This document shows positions 1-11,178 of a stretch of DNA of 64,000 bases, piece after piece (position 1 is the stretch's first letter; the number at the start of each line of letters is the position of its first letter). This stretch comes from Sphingomonas swuensis (GTDB lineage Bacteria; Pseudomonadota; Alphaproteobacteria; Sphingomonadales; Sphingomonadaceae). The notes below the pieces were generated by a model, which was not told the DNA's origin, searched no databases, and saw only the letters and a program-made list of their open reading frames with translations. Position numbers and translations under genes: made by a program. The stretch covers positions 456,001 through 520,000 of the forward strand of contig NZ_BAABBQ010000001.1 of assembly GCF_039538045.1 (NCBI RefSeq), written 5' to 3'.

Positions 1-1
1 G

Positions 2-430
2 CTCGACATCGTCGAAGTAGCCAAGGCGCAGGACGGAACCGACCCCGACAAGATCGCTGCGATCGGCTACTGCTTCGGCGGGCTTTGCGTCCTCGACCTC
101 GCCCGTTCGGGCGCGCCGATCGCCGGCGTTGCCAGCTTCCACGGGCTGTTCGATGCTCCCGACCTGCCCCCGCGGCCGATCGCGGCCAAGGTCGTGGCCT
201 TTCACGGCTGGAACGATCCGATGGTGCCGCCCGAAGCGGTGGTGGCGCTTGCCGCCGAGCTGACCGAAGCCGGCGCCGACTGGCAGATCCACGGCTACGG
301 CCATGTCGGTCACGGCTTCACCAACCCCAACGCCGACCGCATCGGGGTCGACGGGGTCGCCTACAACAAGGCGGCGGCTCGGCGCAGCTGGGCGTCGCTG
401 GGCAACTATCTGGACGAGCTGTTCGGCTAA
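2..430 (+). CDS. Dienelactone hydrolase family protein (5' end outside window)
   Basis: C-terminal 142 residues of an alpha/beta hydrolase; the start lies before the window. The reading frame opens at base 2. The nucleophile elbow GYCFGG carries a Cys (residue 24 of the fragment) instead of the usual Ser, which is the hallmark of dienelactone hydrolases. The other triad members are likely Asp72 in GWNDPMVP and His104 in YGHVGHGFTNP. Family members hydrolyse dienelactones or other esters in the cytoplasm; the true substrate here cannot be told. The next gene starts 1 base after its stop, so the two are probably co-transcribed. Confidence 0.9.
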   Translation, partial: LDIVEVAKAQDGTDPDKIAAIGYCFGGLCVLDLARSGAPIAGVASFHGLFDAPDLPPRPIAAKVVAFHGWNDPMVPPEAVVALAAELTEAGADWQIHGYGHVGHGFTNPNADRIGVDGVAYNKAAARRSWASLGNYLDELFG

Positions 431-431
431 G

Positions 432-2962
<2,531 letters not shown>

Positions 2963-2980
2963 CTCCGCGGTGACGGAACT

Positions 2981-3007
2981 TTGACAAATCGGTGACATTC
3001 ATATTTC
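2981..3007 (+). promoter_or_regulatory. Possible promoter of the UrcA-family gene
   Basis: A perfect TTGACA (2981-2986) is followed after 15 bases by TATTTC (3002-3007). The short spacer makes the -10 uncertain. It sits just after the ligA stop and before a monocistronic exported-protein gene. Confidence 0.35.
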
Positions 3008-3034
3008 CTGTCGATGACAGACAGGAGATCATCC

Positions 3035-3361
3035 ATGCGCGCCCTTCTCATCCTCGCTGCTTCCGCTTTTGCCGCCAGTCTGCCGGCTACCGCTGCGGAG
3101 CCCGAGTCGGTGCTGGTCGTGCAGGGAAGCCGCATGATGTCGGACAGCCAGCGCGCCGTCCGCTATGACGATCTCAGCCTCGCCTCGGCGCAGGGTCGCG
3201 AGCAGCTTCGCACCCGCGTCGCCTTCGCCATCGCCGACCTGTGCGACGCGAGCCGCTTCTCCGCGGTCGAGCCGACCGACGCGATGAAGTGCCGGGCCGA
3301 GACGTGGGCGAGCGTCGCGCCGCGCCTCGACCAGCTCAGCCCGCGGCTGGCCTCGCGCTGA
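3035..3361 (+). CDS. UrcA family protein
   Basis: A 108-residue exported protein: N-terminal signal peptide (MRALLILAASAFAASLPATAAEP, cleavage after TAA), then a short domain with a YDDLSL motif and two cysteines (ADLCDAS and MKCRAE), as in the UrcA family common in sphingomonads and Caulobacter. The function of the family is not established. I chose the ATG at 3035 over the one at 3014 because AGGAG lies 8 bases before it and the signal peptide begins cleanly there. Its last 26 bases overlap the convergent prmA gene. Confidence 0.85.
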   Translation: MRALLILAASAFAASLPATAAEPESVLVVQGSRMMSDSQRAVRYDDLSLASAQGREQLRTRVAFAIADLCDASRFSAVEPTDAMKCRAETWASVAPRLDQLSPRLASR

Positions 3362-4226
3362 GGACCAGCACCGGCCACTCGCCGGTGCCCTTATCCTCGA
3401 CTTCGCAGCCGAGCGCACGATAGGCGCTCGCCACAGCCTCGGCCTGCGTGTCGAGCAGGCCCGCAAGGACGATCCTTCCCCCCGCCGCCGTCGCCGCGAC
3501 GAAGTCCCCGGCAAGCTCGATCAGCGGTCCCGCGAGGATATTGGCAATCAGGAGGTCGAACGGCGCGCGCTCCGCCAGTGCCGGATGTGCCATCCCGTCG
3601 GCGACCGCCAGCACCAGCGCTCCCTCCGATTCCCCAAGCGATATCCGGTTGGCCCGGGCATTGTCGGCGGTAACGTCGATGCTGATCGGATCGATGTCGG
3701 TGGCGATCGTCCTCGCCTGCGGCCACAGCGCCATGGCGGCGAAGGCGAGCAGGCCCGTGCCGGTGCCGATGTCGGCGATATTGGCGAAGCGCTTGCCCTC
3801 GCGCTCGAGACGGTCGAGCGCCTCGAGGCAACCCTTGGTCGTGTGATGGTGCCCGGTCCCAAAGGCGAGGCCGGCGTCGATCAGGAAGTTGATCGCGCCG
3901 TCCTGCGCGGGATGCGCGGGCGTGCGGACGAAGAAGCGGCCGGCGCGGATCGGCTCGAGCCCGGCCTGGCTGCGGGTCACCCAATCCTCGTCCTCGAGCT
4001 CGGCCAGTTCGGGCTCGCCGCTGGCGAGCGTGCGCAGGCGGGCGATCACAGCATCGCTCGGGCGTTCCTCGAAATAGGCGTGGATCAGCCAGTCGTCCGG
4101 ACGATGCTCGTCGGGCTCGTCGGCAACGATCACCGGCGGCTGGTCGAAGTCCGCGAAGGGCTCGTCCATCTCGCCGACGGCCTCGCCCTGTGCCCGCGTG
4201 CAGGACAACGTCACCCGCCAGCTCAT
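3336..4226 (-). CDS. prmA: Ribosomal protein L11 methyltransferase PrmA
   Basis: A 296-residue SAM-dependent methyltransferase. PrmA trimethylates lysines and the N-terminus of ribosomal protein L11. Visible motifs are AFGTGHHHTT, the SAM loop DIGTGTGLLAFAA and the family motif LIANILAGPL. The start MSWRVTLSC follows the family; longer in-frame extensions upstream lie inside the beta-lactamase gene. Its ATG overlaps the stop of the upstream metallo-beta-lactamase gene (ATGA), so translation may be coupled. Confidence 0.95.
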   Translation of the reverse strand: MSWRVTLSCTRAQGEAVGEMDEPFADFDQPPVIVADEPDEHRPDDWLIHAYFEERPSDAVIARLRTLASGEPELAELEDEDWVTRSQAGLEPIRAGRFFVRTPAHPAQDGAINFLIDAGLAFGTGHHHTTKGCLEALDRLEREGKRFANIADIGTGTGLLAFAAMALWPQARTIATDIDPISIDVTADNARANRISLGESEGALVLAVADGMAHPALAERAPFDLLIANILAGPLIELAGDFVAATAAGGRIVLAGLLDTQAEAVASAYRALGCEVEDKGTGEWPVLVLSARPAAG

Positions 4227-5146
4227 TTGCCCGCGGCCTCCTTCGCAAGCCGCTCGTCGAGCTGCTTCGTCTTGGATGCCGCATATCCCTTGCAGCCCGA
4301 CGGATCGAGCAGCGGCTGGCCCTTGGCAAAGCGGGCCCCCATGGCGCTCGCCGACGGGTGCGGCGTCAGGACGATGTCGCACTCGAGGGCCGCGACCTTC
4401 GCGATGCTCTCGCGGAACGAGGCGACCAGGGCAGGGTGGTCGGAGAAGCGAAAGTCGTCGCGGCTGACCGGGCTCAGGCTATCGGCGAAGACCATCGTGC
4501 GGCAGACCCCGCCATCGCAGCTGACCCACTGCCAGCTCATTGCGCCGGCAGTGTGGCCGGGAGTCGCGATCGCGGTCAGCTGGATGCCGCCGCTCCGGAC
4601 CTTGTCGCCGTTGCCGACGGTGCGCGCGACCGGCACCCCGGGAAAGTCCTTGAGCAGGCCCTTTTGCGGATCGGCCTCGTCGCCGCGACCGGTGCGGAGA
4701 ACGGCGGCGGCGGGGATCGAAGCCACGACCTGTGCGCCGGTCAGTTGCTGCAGCCGCGCCAGCCCGCCGACATGGTCGTGATGCTCGTGGCTTTGCAGCA
4801 GGTAGCGCACGTCCGACAGCTTGAAGCCGAGCCGCCGGACATTGGCGGCGACCAGGTCGGCGCCGGCTTCGGTCCCGCTGTCGATGAGCACATGGCCGTC
4901 CTTGTCGGTGATCAGGATGGCGCTGATCCCGCAGGTGCCGACATAATAACTGTTGCCGTGGATTCGGACCGGGGGCGCGGGCTTGTCCCAGTCGTCGCTG
5001 TCGCCGCAGATTCGGGCGAAGGCCGGGCCGGCCGTCGTGATCGGAGCGGGAAGGCGCTCCACCACCGCCGGGCGGCCGAGCGGGACGACGATCTGCTGCG
5101 CGGCGAGCGCCACGGCGAGGGCGCTAGCGAACATAGGAAGCTCCAT
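4223..5146 (-). CDS. Subclass B3 metallo-beta-lactamase
   Basis: A 307-residue exported metallohydrolase. All B3 zinc ligands are visible: His120, His122, Asp124 and His125 in SHEHHDHVGG, His198 in TPGHTAGAMSW and His263 in LTPHPSAS. Cys256 and Cys285 match the disulphide pair of L1-like B3 enzymes, and the C-terminal segment CKGYAASKTKQLDERLAKE is typical of the subclass. B3 enzymes hydrolyse carbapenems and other beta-lactams in the periplasm; activity here is inferred. The N-terminus is a short hydrophobic signal. It starts at 5146 or at the internal Met (5134), overlapping the SDR gene upstream, and overlaps prmA by 4 bases. No mobile-element signature flanks it, which suggests a resident chromosomal gene. 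Confidence 0.9.
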   Translation of the reverse strand: MELPMFASALAVALAAQQIVVPLGRPAVVERLPAPITTAGPAFARICGDSDDWDKPAPPVRIHGNSYYVGTCGISAILITDKDGHVLIDSGTEAGADLVAANVRRLGFKLSDVRYLLQSHEHHDHVGGLARLQQLTGAQVVASIPAAAVLRTGRGDEADPQKGLLKDFPGVPVARTVGNGDKVRSGGIQLTAIATPGHTAGAMSWQWVSCDGGVCRTMVFADSLSPVSRDDFRFSDHPALVASFRESIAKVAALECDIVLTPHPSASAMGARFAKGQPLLDPSGCKGYAASKTKQLDERLAKEAAGK

Positions 5147-5822
5147 TGACGTCGATTACGCTGCCGGTCGCGCTGGGCGGCGCATCGGTGGCGAGCCAGC
5201 GGATGGTCTCCCCGACCTCGGCGGCGCTCGCCACCCGGCCGAGCGGAATGTCGGCCAGTATCTTCTCGCCGCCGCGGCTGGCGAGATAGTCCTCGGTCAT
5301 CTCGGTCACGGTGAAGCCCGGCGTGACGGCGTAGGCGAGGATGTTCTCCGCCGCATAGCCGCGCGCCACCGACTTGGTCATGGCGACCATCGCGCCCTTC
5401 GAGGCGGCATAATGCCAGTGCTGAGGCGAGTCCCCGCGATAGGCGGCGCGGCTCGCGACGTTGACGATCCGCCCGCCTCCATTCTCGCGGAAATGGAGGA
5501 TCGCGAGGCGCGAGAGGTCGGCTGCCGACTGGAGGTTGACCTGCATGGTCCGGCCCCAAGCGGCGTGCCACTCGTCCATCCCGGCGGTGACGTCGACCCC
5601 CTCGAACACGCCGGCGTTGTTGACCAGCACGTCGATCCGGCCGAGCCGCTCGAGTGCATGGACCCAGCAGCGCTCCGCCTCGGCGGGGTTGGCGAAATCG
5701 GCCGCTACCAGGTCGTCGCCGCCCCTCGTCGAGGTGCCGAGCACCCGGTGCCCCGCTGTCCGAAGCGCGTCCGCCGCCGCCTTGCCGATGCCCCGGCTTG
5801 CGCCGGTGATGAGGATGTTCAT
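5124..5822 (-). CDS. SDR family oxidoreductase
   Basis: A 232-residue classical short-chain dehydrogenase. It has the nucleotide-binding TGASRGIG, the NNAG motif, and the active site Ser (NVASRAAYRG) with YAASK. This family reduces or oxidises carbonyl/hydroxyl substrates with NAD(P)H; the substrate cannot be read from the sequence. First gene of an SDR, beta-lactamase, prmA operon: its 3' end overlaps the start of the beta-lactamase gene by 23 bases. Confidence 0.92.
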   Translation of the reverse strand: MNILITGASRGIGKAAADALRTAGHRVLGTSTRGGDDLVAADFANPAEAERCWVHALERLGRIDVLVNNAGVFEGVDVTAGMDEWHAAWGRTMQVNLQSAADLSRLAILHFRENGGGRIVNVASRAAYRGDSPQHWHYAASKGAMVAMTKSVARGYAAENILAYAVTPGFTVTEMTEDYLASRGGEKILADIPLGRVASAAEVGETIRWLATDAPPSATGSVIDVNGASYVR

Positions 5823-5872
5823 GGACCCGCTCTGTCACCGCGGGCGCGCGCCCGCAATGACGAAGCGTGGGG

Positions 5873-7198
5873 TCAGGCGGCGAAGCGGGCGATGAACTCG
5901 GCGGTCGCGCTCTTGAACTCGCCGATCTGCTCGGAGAAGCGACCGAAGCCCTGCTCGACCCCGTCGATGTCGCGGGCGACATTCTCGGTGTCGGAGCGGA
6001 TCGCGGCGATGGTCGAGCTCATCGAGTCGGCGGCGAGCGCCGTCTCGTCGACCGCGGCGGTGATCATCGTGACGGTCTGCGCCTGCAGCTCCATCGCCTG
6101 GCGGATCCGGTCGGCGGAGACCTGGACTTCCTCGACCGTGCCCTGGATCGAGCCGTTGGCCTCGACCGTCTGGCGGGTCGCCTGCTGGATCGCGGTGATC
6201 TTGGCGGTGATGTCGTCCGTCGCCCGCGCGGTCTGGCTGGCGAGGCTCTTCACTTCCTGCGCCACCACCGCGAAGCCGCGGCCGGCATCGCCCGCGCGCG
6301 CCGCCTCGATCGTGGCATTGAGCGCCAGCAGGTTGGTCTGGCCGGCAATGTCGCGGATCAGGCCGAGGATCGATTCAATCGCCTCGACATGGGAGGAAAG
6401 CGCCTGGCTGACCTTGACCGCCTGCGCCGCCTGGTCGCCAGCGCGGGTCGAGACGGTCGCCGCCGTCTCCACTTCCGAACGGGCATCCTCGATCGCGCGG
6501 ATGAGGCCGGCCGCGGTATGCGCCGCCTCGCGCATCGCCACCGCCGACTGCTCGGCCGCGGCAGCGACTTCGCTGGTCTTGCCGAGCATTCCGCGGGTCG
6601 CGTTGGCGGTCGCGCTCGCCTGGCTTCGAAGCATGTCGCTGTCGCTGCTGGCGCGGGCCACCGAAGCGACGATCCGGCGGTTGAACTCCTCGGCCTTGGC
6701 CTGCTGCTCGCGATCGTGGACGGTCTGCTGGAACGAGATGGCGTGCGCGACGAAGACGTCGACTTCCATCATGTTGAGCTCGTGGATGGTGTGCGCGGCG
6801 GCGGCGCGCTCGACCGAGTCGGAGAAGGTCTCGCGCATCGCCGCGATCAGCGCGTCCGCCTCGCCCGACAGCCCCGCGAGCAGGGTCGTCAGCGACACAT
6901 GCGCCTTCATCGCATCCTCGACATAGCCCTGTGCAATCCTGACCCAGCCGGCCTCGGGAAGGCGCAGGAACTTCTCGCGCAGATAGGGGAGGATTCGCTC
7001 GGCCAGCTGCTCGAGCTTGCGGTCGTCGAACTGCTGCTTGCCGTCGCTATGCTCGCGGTAACGGAGCCAGAAGGCGCGTGCCACCGAGCGCTCATGCTCG
7101 GCGATCGCGCTCCACAGGGCGGCGGCCCGCGCCGGGAGGTCGCCGGCAGGATCGAACGCGCGCAGGCGGCGCTGGTGGCTGGCATCGCTGGCTGGCAT
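5873..7198 (-). CDS. Soluble methyl-accepting chemotaxis protein, probably globin-coupled
   Basis: A 441-residue cytoplasmic chemoreceptor without membrane segments. The C-terminal signalling domain has the hairpin tip [20 protein letters not shown] and [15 protein letters not shown] near residues 278-320, which docks CheA/CheW. The all-helical N-terminal 170 residues resemble the sensor part of globin-coupled receptors; I could not firmly place a proximal haem His (His100 in [10 protein letters not shown] is a candidate). A GTG start at 7237 would add 13 residues; the ATG at 7198 has AGGAG 12 bases upstream. No che genes lie nearby. A CtrA-like box lies 60 bases upstream. Confidence 0.85.
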   Translation of the reverse strand: MPASDASHQRRLRAFDPAGDLPARAAALWSAIAEHERSVARAFWLRYREHSDGKQQFDDRKLEQLAERILPYLREKFLRLPEAGWVRIAQGYVEDAMKAHVSLTTLLAGLSGEADALIAAMRETFSDSVERAAAAHTIHELNMMEVDVFVAHAISFQQTVHDREQQAKAEEFNRRIVASVARASSDSDMLRSQASATANATRGMLGKTSEVAAAAEQSAVAMREAAHTAAGLIRAIEDARSEVETAATVSTRAGDQAAQAVKVSQALSSHVEAIESILGLIRDIAGQTNLLALNATIEAARAGDAGRGFAVVAQEVKSLASQTARATDDITAKITAIQQATRQTVEANGSIQGTVEEVQVSADRIRQAMELQAQTVTMITAAVDETALAADSMSSTIAAIRSDTENVARDIDGVEQGFGRFSEQIGEFKSATAEFIARFAA

Positions 7199-7257
7199 AA
7201 GCTCGTACTGCTCCTGGTCACAAAAGGTCGCTTGCACACCGGACTAGGGCTGATTGG

Positions 7258-7272
7258 TTAAAAGGCGGTTAG
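7258..7272. promoter_or_regulatory. CtrA-like binding site
   Basis: TTAA, seven bases, TTAG: one mismatch to the CtrA consensus TTAA-N7-TTAA. It lies in the divergent promoter region between the chemoreceptor gene (start 7198) and sdhC (start 7378). CtrA governs motility and chemotaxis genes in many alphaproteobacteria. Chance occurrence is possible, though TTAA is rare in this GC-rich DNA. Confidence 0.35.
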
Positions 7273-7377
7273 GCGCCTGCGGCTCGGCGGACTTTGGACT
7301 GCCTTGCCTCATGGGCGCGTGCGGCTTAGGGCAACCCACATCTTCCAAGCACTTCTGCCGGAGCAATCGTCCGTCTC

Positions 7378-7788
7378 ATGGCGCGCAACACTGCAAGACC
7401 CCTCTCGCCCCATCTCACCATCTGGAAATGGGGACCGCACATGCTGGTCTCGATCCTCCACCGCGCCACCGGCGTGGCGCTGACGGTGGGCGGGCTGATC
7501 CTGCTGACCTGGTGGCTGCTCGCCCTGTCCGGAAGCGCGGAGGGCTACCAGACCTTCACCGACTTCGTCGGCTGGAAGGTCGGTCCGGTGCCGCTGATCC
7601 TGATCGGCCTCGTCGGCCTGACCTGGGCGTTCTTCCAGCACACGCTCTCGGGCATCCGGCACCTGATCATGGACATTGGCGCAGGCTTCGAGCTCAAGAC
7701 CAACAAGAGCATGGCGATCGCCACCATCATCGGCTCGCTCCTGCTCACCGCGGCCTTCTGGGCCGTCATCCTGGGGAGGGCGGCATGA
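7378..7788 (+). CDS. sdhC: Succinate dehydrogenase cytochrome b556 subunit
   Basis: A 136-residue inner-membrane protein with three membrane segments. RPLSPHLTIWKW near the N-terminus and SILHRATGV are the SdhC signatures; HTLSGIRHLIMD carries the haem-ligand His region. It anchors the SdhAB catalytic dimer and passes electrons to ubiquinone. First gene of sdhCDA; its stop overlaps sdhD by 4 bases (ATGA). Confidence 0.96.
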   Translation: MARNTARPLSPHLTIWKWGPHMLVSILHRATGVALTVGGLILLTWWLLALSGSAEGYQTFTDFVGWKVGPVPLILIGLVGLTWAFFQHTLSGIRHLIMDIGAGFELKTNKSMAIATIIGSLLLTAAFWAVILGRAA

Positions 7789-8216
7789 CCGGTCCGAAGC
7801 AGATGGGCGCGCACGAGCGCAATGCGGTGCCGGACGGCAAGACCCCGCTCGGTCGGGTCCGCGGGCTCGGCTCGGCCGGCCACGGCGGCGAGCACTGGAT
7901 CAAGGAGCGCGTGTCCTCGGCGGCGCTGCTTCTGCTCGGCACCTGGTTCCTCGTCTCGCTCTTGCTGCTGCCCGACTTCAGCCAGGGCACGATCAAGTCG
8001 TGGCTGTCCGAGCCCTTCGCCTTCGTTCCGATGGCGCTGTTCGTCTACCTCAGCTTCGAACACAGCTTCGAGGGCATGAAGGTCATTTCGGACGATTATC
8101 AGGGTGACGAGGCCGGGCGCATGACCTGGCACATCGCCAGCCTCTTCCTCCATGTCGGAGCCGGGGCGCTCGCCCTGTTCGCTCTTCTTCGCATCGCTTT
8201 CGGAGCCGCTTCCTGA
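7785..8216 (+). CDS. sdhD: Succinate dehydrogenase membrane anchor subunit
   Basis: A 143-residue protein with a charged N-terminal stretch and three membrane segments. The segment [19 protein letters not shown] matches alphaproteobacterial SdhD, and [13 protein letters not shown] contains the expected haem/quinone-site region. With SdhC it forms the complex II membrane anchor. The ATG overlaps the sdhC stop and its TGA overlaps the sdhA ATG by one base (TGATG). Confidence 0.93.
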   Translation: MTGPKQMGAHERNAVPDGKTPLGRVRGLGSAGHGGEHWIKERVSSAALLLLGTWFLVSLLLLPDFSQGTIKSWLSEPFAFVPMALFVYLSFEHSFEGMKVISDDYQGDEAGRMTWHIASLFLHVGAGALALFALLRIAFGAAS

Positions 8217-10018
8217 TGAGCCAGGCCTATCAGATTATCGATCATGTCTACGACGTGGTGGTGGTCGGCGCCGGCGGCGCGGGTCTCCGCGCCACCATGG
8301 GCGCGGCCGAGAAGGGGCTGAAGACCGCCTGCGTGACCAAGGTCTTCCCGACCCGCAGCCATACCGTCGCGGCGCAGGGCGGGATCGCCGCAAGCCTCGG
8401 CAACATGGGTCCGGACCACTGGACCTGGCACATGTACGACACCGTCAAGGGCTCCGACTGGCTCGGCGACCAGGACGCGATCGAATATCTCTGCCGCGAG
8501 GCGCCCGCCGCGGTCTACGAGCTCGAGCATGCCGGCCTTCCGTTCAGCCGGACCGAGGACGGCCGCATCTACCAGCGCGCCTTCGGCGGCATGACGCAGA
8601 ACATGGGCGAGGGGCCCGCCGCGCAGCGCACCTGCGCCGCCGCCGACCGCACCGGTCACGCGATGCTCCACTCGCTCTACCAGCAGAGCCTCAAGTATAA
8701 TTCCGACTTCTTCGTGGAATATTTCGCACTCGACCTGATCATGGTCGACGGCGAGTGCCGCGGGCTGATCGCCCTGTGCATGGAAGACGGGTCGATCCAC
8801 CGCTTCCGCAGCCAGGCCGTGGTGCTGGCGACCGGCGGCTACGGCCGCTGCTACTTCTCGGCGACCTCGGCCCACACCTGCACCGGCGACGGCAATGCGA
8901 TGGTGCTCCGCGCCGGCCTCCCGCTCCAGGATATGGAGTTCGTGCAGTTCCACCCGACCGGCATCTACGGCGCCGGCGTCCTCATCACCGAGGGTGCACG
9001 CGGCGAGGGCGGCTATCTCACAAATTCCGAAGGCGAGCGCTTCATGGAGCGCTATGCGCCTAGCGCCAAGGACCTCGCCAGCCGCGACGTCGTGTCGCGC
9101 TCGATGGCGATGGAGATCCGCGAAGGTCGCGGCGTCGGCAAGGAGAAGGACCATATCTTCCTTCACCTCGACCATATCGACCCGAAGATCCTCGCCGAGC
9201 GCCTTCCGGGCATCACCGAGACCGCCAAGATCTTCGCCGGGGTCGACATGACCCGCGAACCGATCCCGGTCACGCCGACCGTCCACTACAACATGGGCGG
9301 CATCCCGACCAACTATCACGGCGAGGTCGTCACGCTGAAGGACGGCGAGCCCGACAGCGTCGTCCCCGGCCTCTTCGCGGTCGGCGAGGCGGCGTGCGTC
9401 AGCGTCCACGGCGCCAATCGCCTGGGCTCGAACAGCCTGATCGACCTCGTCGTCTTCGGTCGCGCCGCCGGCCTCCGCCTCGGCGAGATCCTCAAGCCCG
9501 GCCAGGCGCAGAAGCTGCTTCCCGCCGACAGCGCCGAGCTTGCGCTCGGCCGGCTCGATCACTTCCGCCATGCCGATGGCGCGACTCCGACTGCCAGGCT
9601 CCGCAATGAGATGCAGCGGACGATGCAGGCCGACTGCGCGGTCTTCCGCACCGAGCGCACACTGGCCGAAGGCGTCGAGAAGATCGACCGCGTCTACAGC
9701 GGTCTCGGCGACATCAAGGTGACCGATCGCAGCCTCATCTGGAACACCGACCTGATCGAGACGATGGAGCTCGACAACATGCTCGGGCAGGCGGTCGTCA
9801 CCATGCATTGCGCCGCCAACCGCAAGGAAAGCCGCGGCGCGCACATGCACGAGGACTACCCCAACCGCGACGACGCCAACTGGATGAAGCACACCATCGC
9901 CTGGTTCGAGGGCTGGGGTGGCAAGGGTGGCCGGGTCGGCATCGATTACCGCCCGGTCCACGACTACACGCTCACCGACGAGGTCGAGTACATCAAGCCC
10001 AAGGCGCGAGTGTACTGA
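8216..10018 (+). CDS. sdhA: Succinate dehydrogenase flavoprotein subunit
   Basis: A 600-residue catalytic subunit of complex II, oxidising succinate to fumarate with covalently bound FAD. The FAD-binding [12 protein letters not shown] is near the N-terminus, followed by [10 protein letters not shown] with the His that carries [15 protein letters not shown] and the active-site region THYNMGG-like [12 protein letters not shown] are present, and the C-terminus has the expected [14 protein letters not shown]. The usual next gene, sdhB, is not here: the next 130 bases are non-coding and then genes run leftward. Confidence 0.98.
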   Translation: MSQAYQIIDHVYDVVVVGAGGAGLRATMGAAEKGLKTACVTKVFPTRSHTVAAQGGIAASLGNMGPDHWTWHMYDTVKGSDWLGDQDAIEYLCREAPAAVYELEHAGLPFSRTEDGRIYQRAFGGMTQNMGEGPAAQRTCAAADRTGHAMLHSLYQQSLKYNSDFFVEYFALDLIMVDGECRGLIALCMEDGSIHRFRSQAVVLATGGYGRCYFSATSAHTCTGDGNAMVLRAGLPLQDMEFVQFHPTGIYGAGVLITEGARGEGGYLTNSEGERFMERYAPSAKDLASRDVVSRSMAMEIREGRGVGKEKDHIFLHLDHIDPKILAERLPGITETAKIFAGVDMTREPIPVTPTVHYNMGGIPTNYHGEVVTLKDGEPDSVVPGLFAVGEAACVSVHGANRLGSNSLIDLVVFGRAAGLRLGEILKPGQAQKLLPADSAELALGRLDHFRHADGATPTARLRNEMQRTMQADCAVFRTERTLAEGVEKIDRVYSGLGDIKVTDRSLIWNTDLIETMELDNMLGQAVVTMHCAANRKESRGAHMHEDYPNRDDANWMKHTIAWFEGWGGKGGRVGIDYRPVHDYTLTDEVEYIKPKARVY

Positions 10019-10026
10019 TCCTCGCG

Positions 10027-10063
10027 GCGCGCGCGCCGACATTTCTTGTCGGTGAGTGCGCGC
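10027..10063 (+). terminator. Possible hairpin terminator after sdhA
   Basis: Stem CCGACA (10036-10041) and TGTCGG (10047-10052) with a 5-base loop, framed by further GCGC-rich complementary arms. No clear T-run follows, so it may be only a structured 3' end. Confidence 0.35.
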
Positions 10064-10148
10064 GGCAGCAGCCAGCGTCAAATGCCGCGAAGTGCGCGAT
10101 TGTAAGGCTTCAAGCCTCCCACCGCGCACCCGAGCGACGCGCCGACGG

Positions 10149-10649
10149 CTAGCCCAGGGTCTGCAGCAGGACGCCGAGCTGATCGAGTTGCGCCGGCAGG
10201 CCCTGCGCCGAGCCCTGCAGTGCTTCTTCGAGCTCCGCCGGGGTCGGGTAGAGCTCATGGTAGGTCAGCCGCGTCTTGCCGCCCTCGTCGGCGAAGGTGA
10301 CCGTCGTCACCGCGCCCGCTTCCTCACCATTTTCGTCGTTGGTCCAGACGATCCGCTCTCCTGGGACGACGTCGAGATACTTGCCGTGGAAGGCGGCATT
10401 TTCGCCGGTGCCGCCGTCGAACTCGAGCCGGTACTTGCCGCCGGTCCGAACATCCATCTCGCAACCGACGAGCCGGATGCCGAAACCTTCTGGCACCCAC
10501 CACTGGCGGAACAGGTCTGCCTCGGCCCATGCTCGATATACGAGCGCCGGGGACGCATCGAACAGGCGGGTGGCGACCAGCTCGCGGTCCCCCTTCCGCT
10601 CGACGATCGTGTCCTTGAACATCGAGTGCTTAGTCGCTTGGGCGTCCAT
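10149..10649 (-). CDS. SRPBCC / AHSA1-like protein
   Basis: A 166-residue protein of the START-like (SRPBCC, activator of Hsp90 ATPase homologue) fold: the N-terminal half has VATRLFDASPALVYRAW and LFRQWWVPEGF, typical of this family. These proteins bind hydrophobic ligands in a deep pocket; ligand unknown. It overlaps the ArsR-family gene upstream by 20 bases; ArsR-SRPBCC pairs are common, with the regulator controlling its partner. GGAGGAAGAG lies just before the ATG. Confidence 0.88.
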   Translation of the reverse strand: MDAQATKHSMFKDTIVERKGDRELVATRLFDASPALVYRAWAEADLFRQWWVPEGFGIRLVGCEMDVRTGGKYRLEFDGGTGENAAFHGKYLDVVPGERIVWTNDENGEEAGAVTTVTFADEGGKTRLTYHELYPTPAELEEALQGSAQGLPAQLDQLGVLLQTLG

Positions 10650-10989
10650 GCTCTTCCTCCTGCTTCAACGCATCGAGCACGCGGTCGAGGGCGTCGAAGC
10701 GCGCCTCGAACGATGCCCGTACCTGTTCGATGAACCGCGCTTCCGCGGCGAGGCTGTGCGGACCGAGGCGGCAGATCCGGACCCGTCCGACCTTTTCGGT
10801 CGCGACCAGTCCGACCCGCTCGAGCACCGCGATGTGCTTCTTCATGCCGGTGACCGTCATGTTGAAGCGCTCCGCCAGCACTGTGACCGACGCCTCTTCC
10901 GTGCCGAGCTGCACGATCACCCCGCGTCGGGTCGAGTCGGCCAAGGCCGCGAAGGAATGATCGAGGGCAAGAGAATCAAACTGAACCAT
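10630..10989 (-). CDS. ArsR/SmtB family transcriptional regulator
   Basis: A 119-residue winged-helix repressor. The segment DHSFAALADSTRRGVIVQL and the recognition region VTVLAERFNMTVTGMKKHI followed by LERVGLVATEKVGR is the ArsR-type fold of the subgroup paired with SRPBCC proteins. No metal-binding Cys pair is visible, so it is probably not a metal sensor. ATG at 10989 preferred; a TTG directly before it is also in frame. An 11-base palindrome (11039-11049) upstream could be its operator. Confidence 0.9.
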   Translation of the reverse strand: MVQFDSLALDHSFAALADSTRRGVIVQLGTEEASVTVLAERFNMTVTGMKKHIAVLERVGLVATEKVGRVRICRLGPHSLAAEARFIEQVRASFEARFDALDRVLDALKQEEEHGRPSD

Positions 10990-11038
10990 CAAGTTCAGTG
11001 TTGCGCTTCTGTCGTGCGAATTACAAGCGCCTGGCTTG

Positions 11039-11049
11039 TGTCAGTGACA
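11039..11049. promoter_or_regulatory. Short palindrome, possible operator
   Basis: TGTCA-G-TGACA, a perfect palindrome in the divergent region between the ArsR gene and creD. Such symmetry suits a dimeric regulator. No second copy was noticed. Confidence 0.3.
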
Positions 11050-11121
11050 GTCTTGGTCGCTTACGCGGAGGCGAGCAACAGCGAAAAGCACGACGAAATG
11101 TGCAAAAACGTCGATGAACCG

Positions 11122-11149
11122 TTGACGACGAACCGTGCTGTTTTGTAGA
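11122..11149 (+). promoter_or_regulatory. Possible creD promoter
   Basis: TTGACG (11122-11127), 16 bases, then TGTAGA (11144-11149). It lies 30 bases before the creD start in a less GC-rich stretch. The -10 match is weak. Confidence 0.35.
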
Positions 11150-11178
11150 CGAGCTGCTCACGTCAGAGGAGTACCCCC

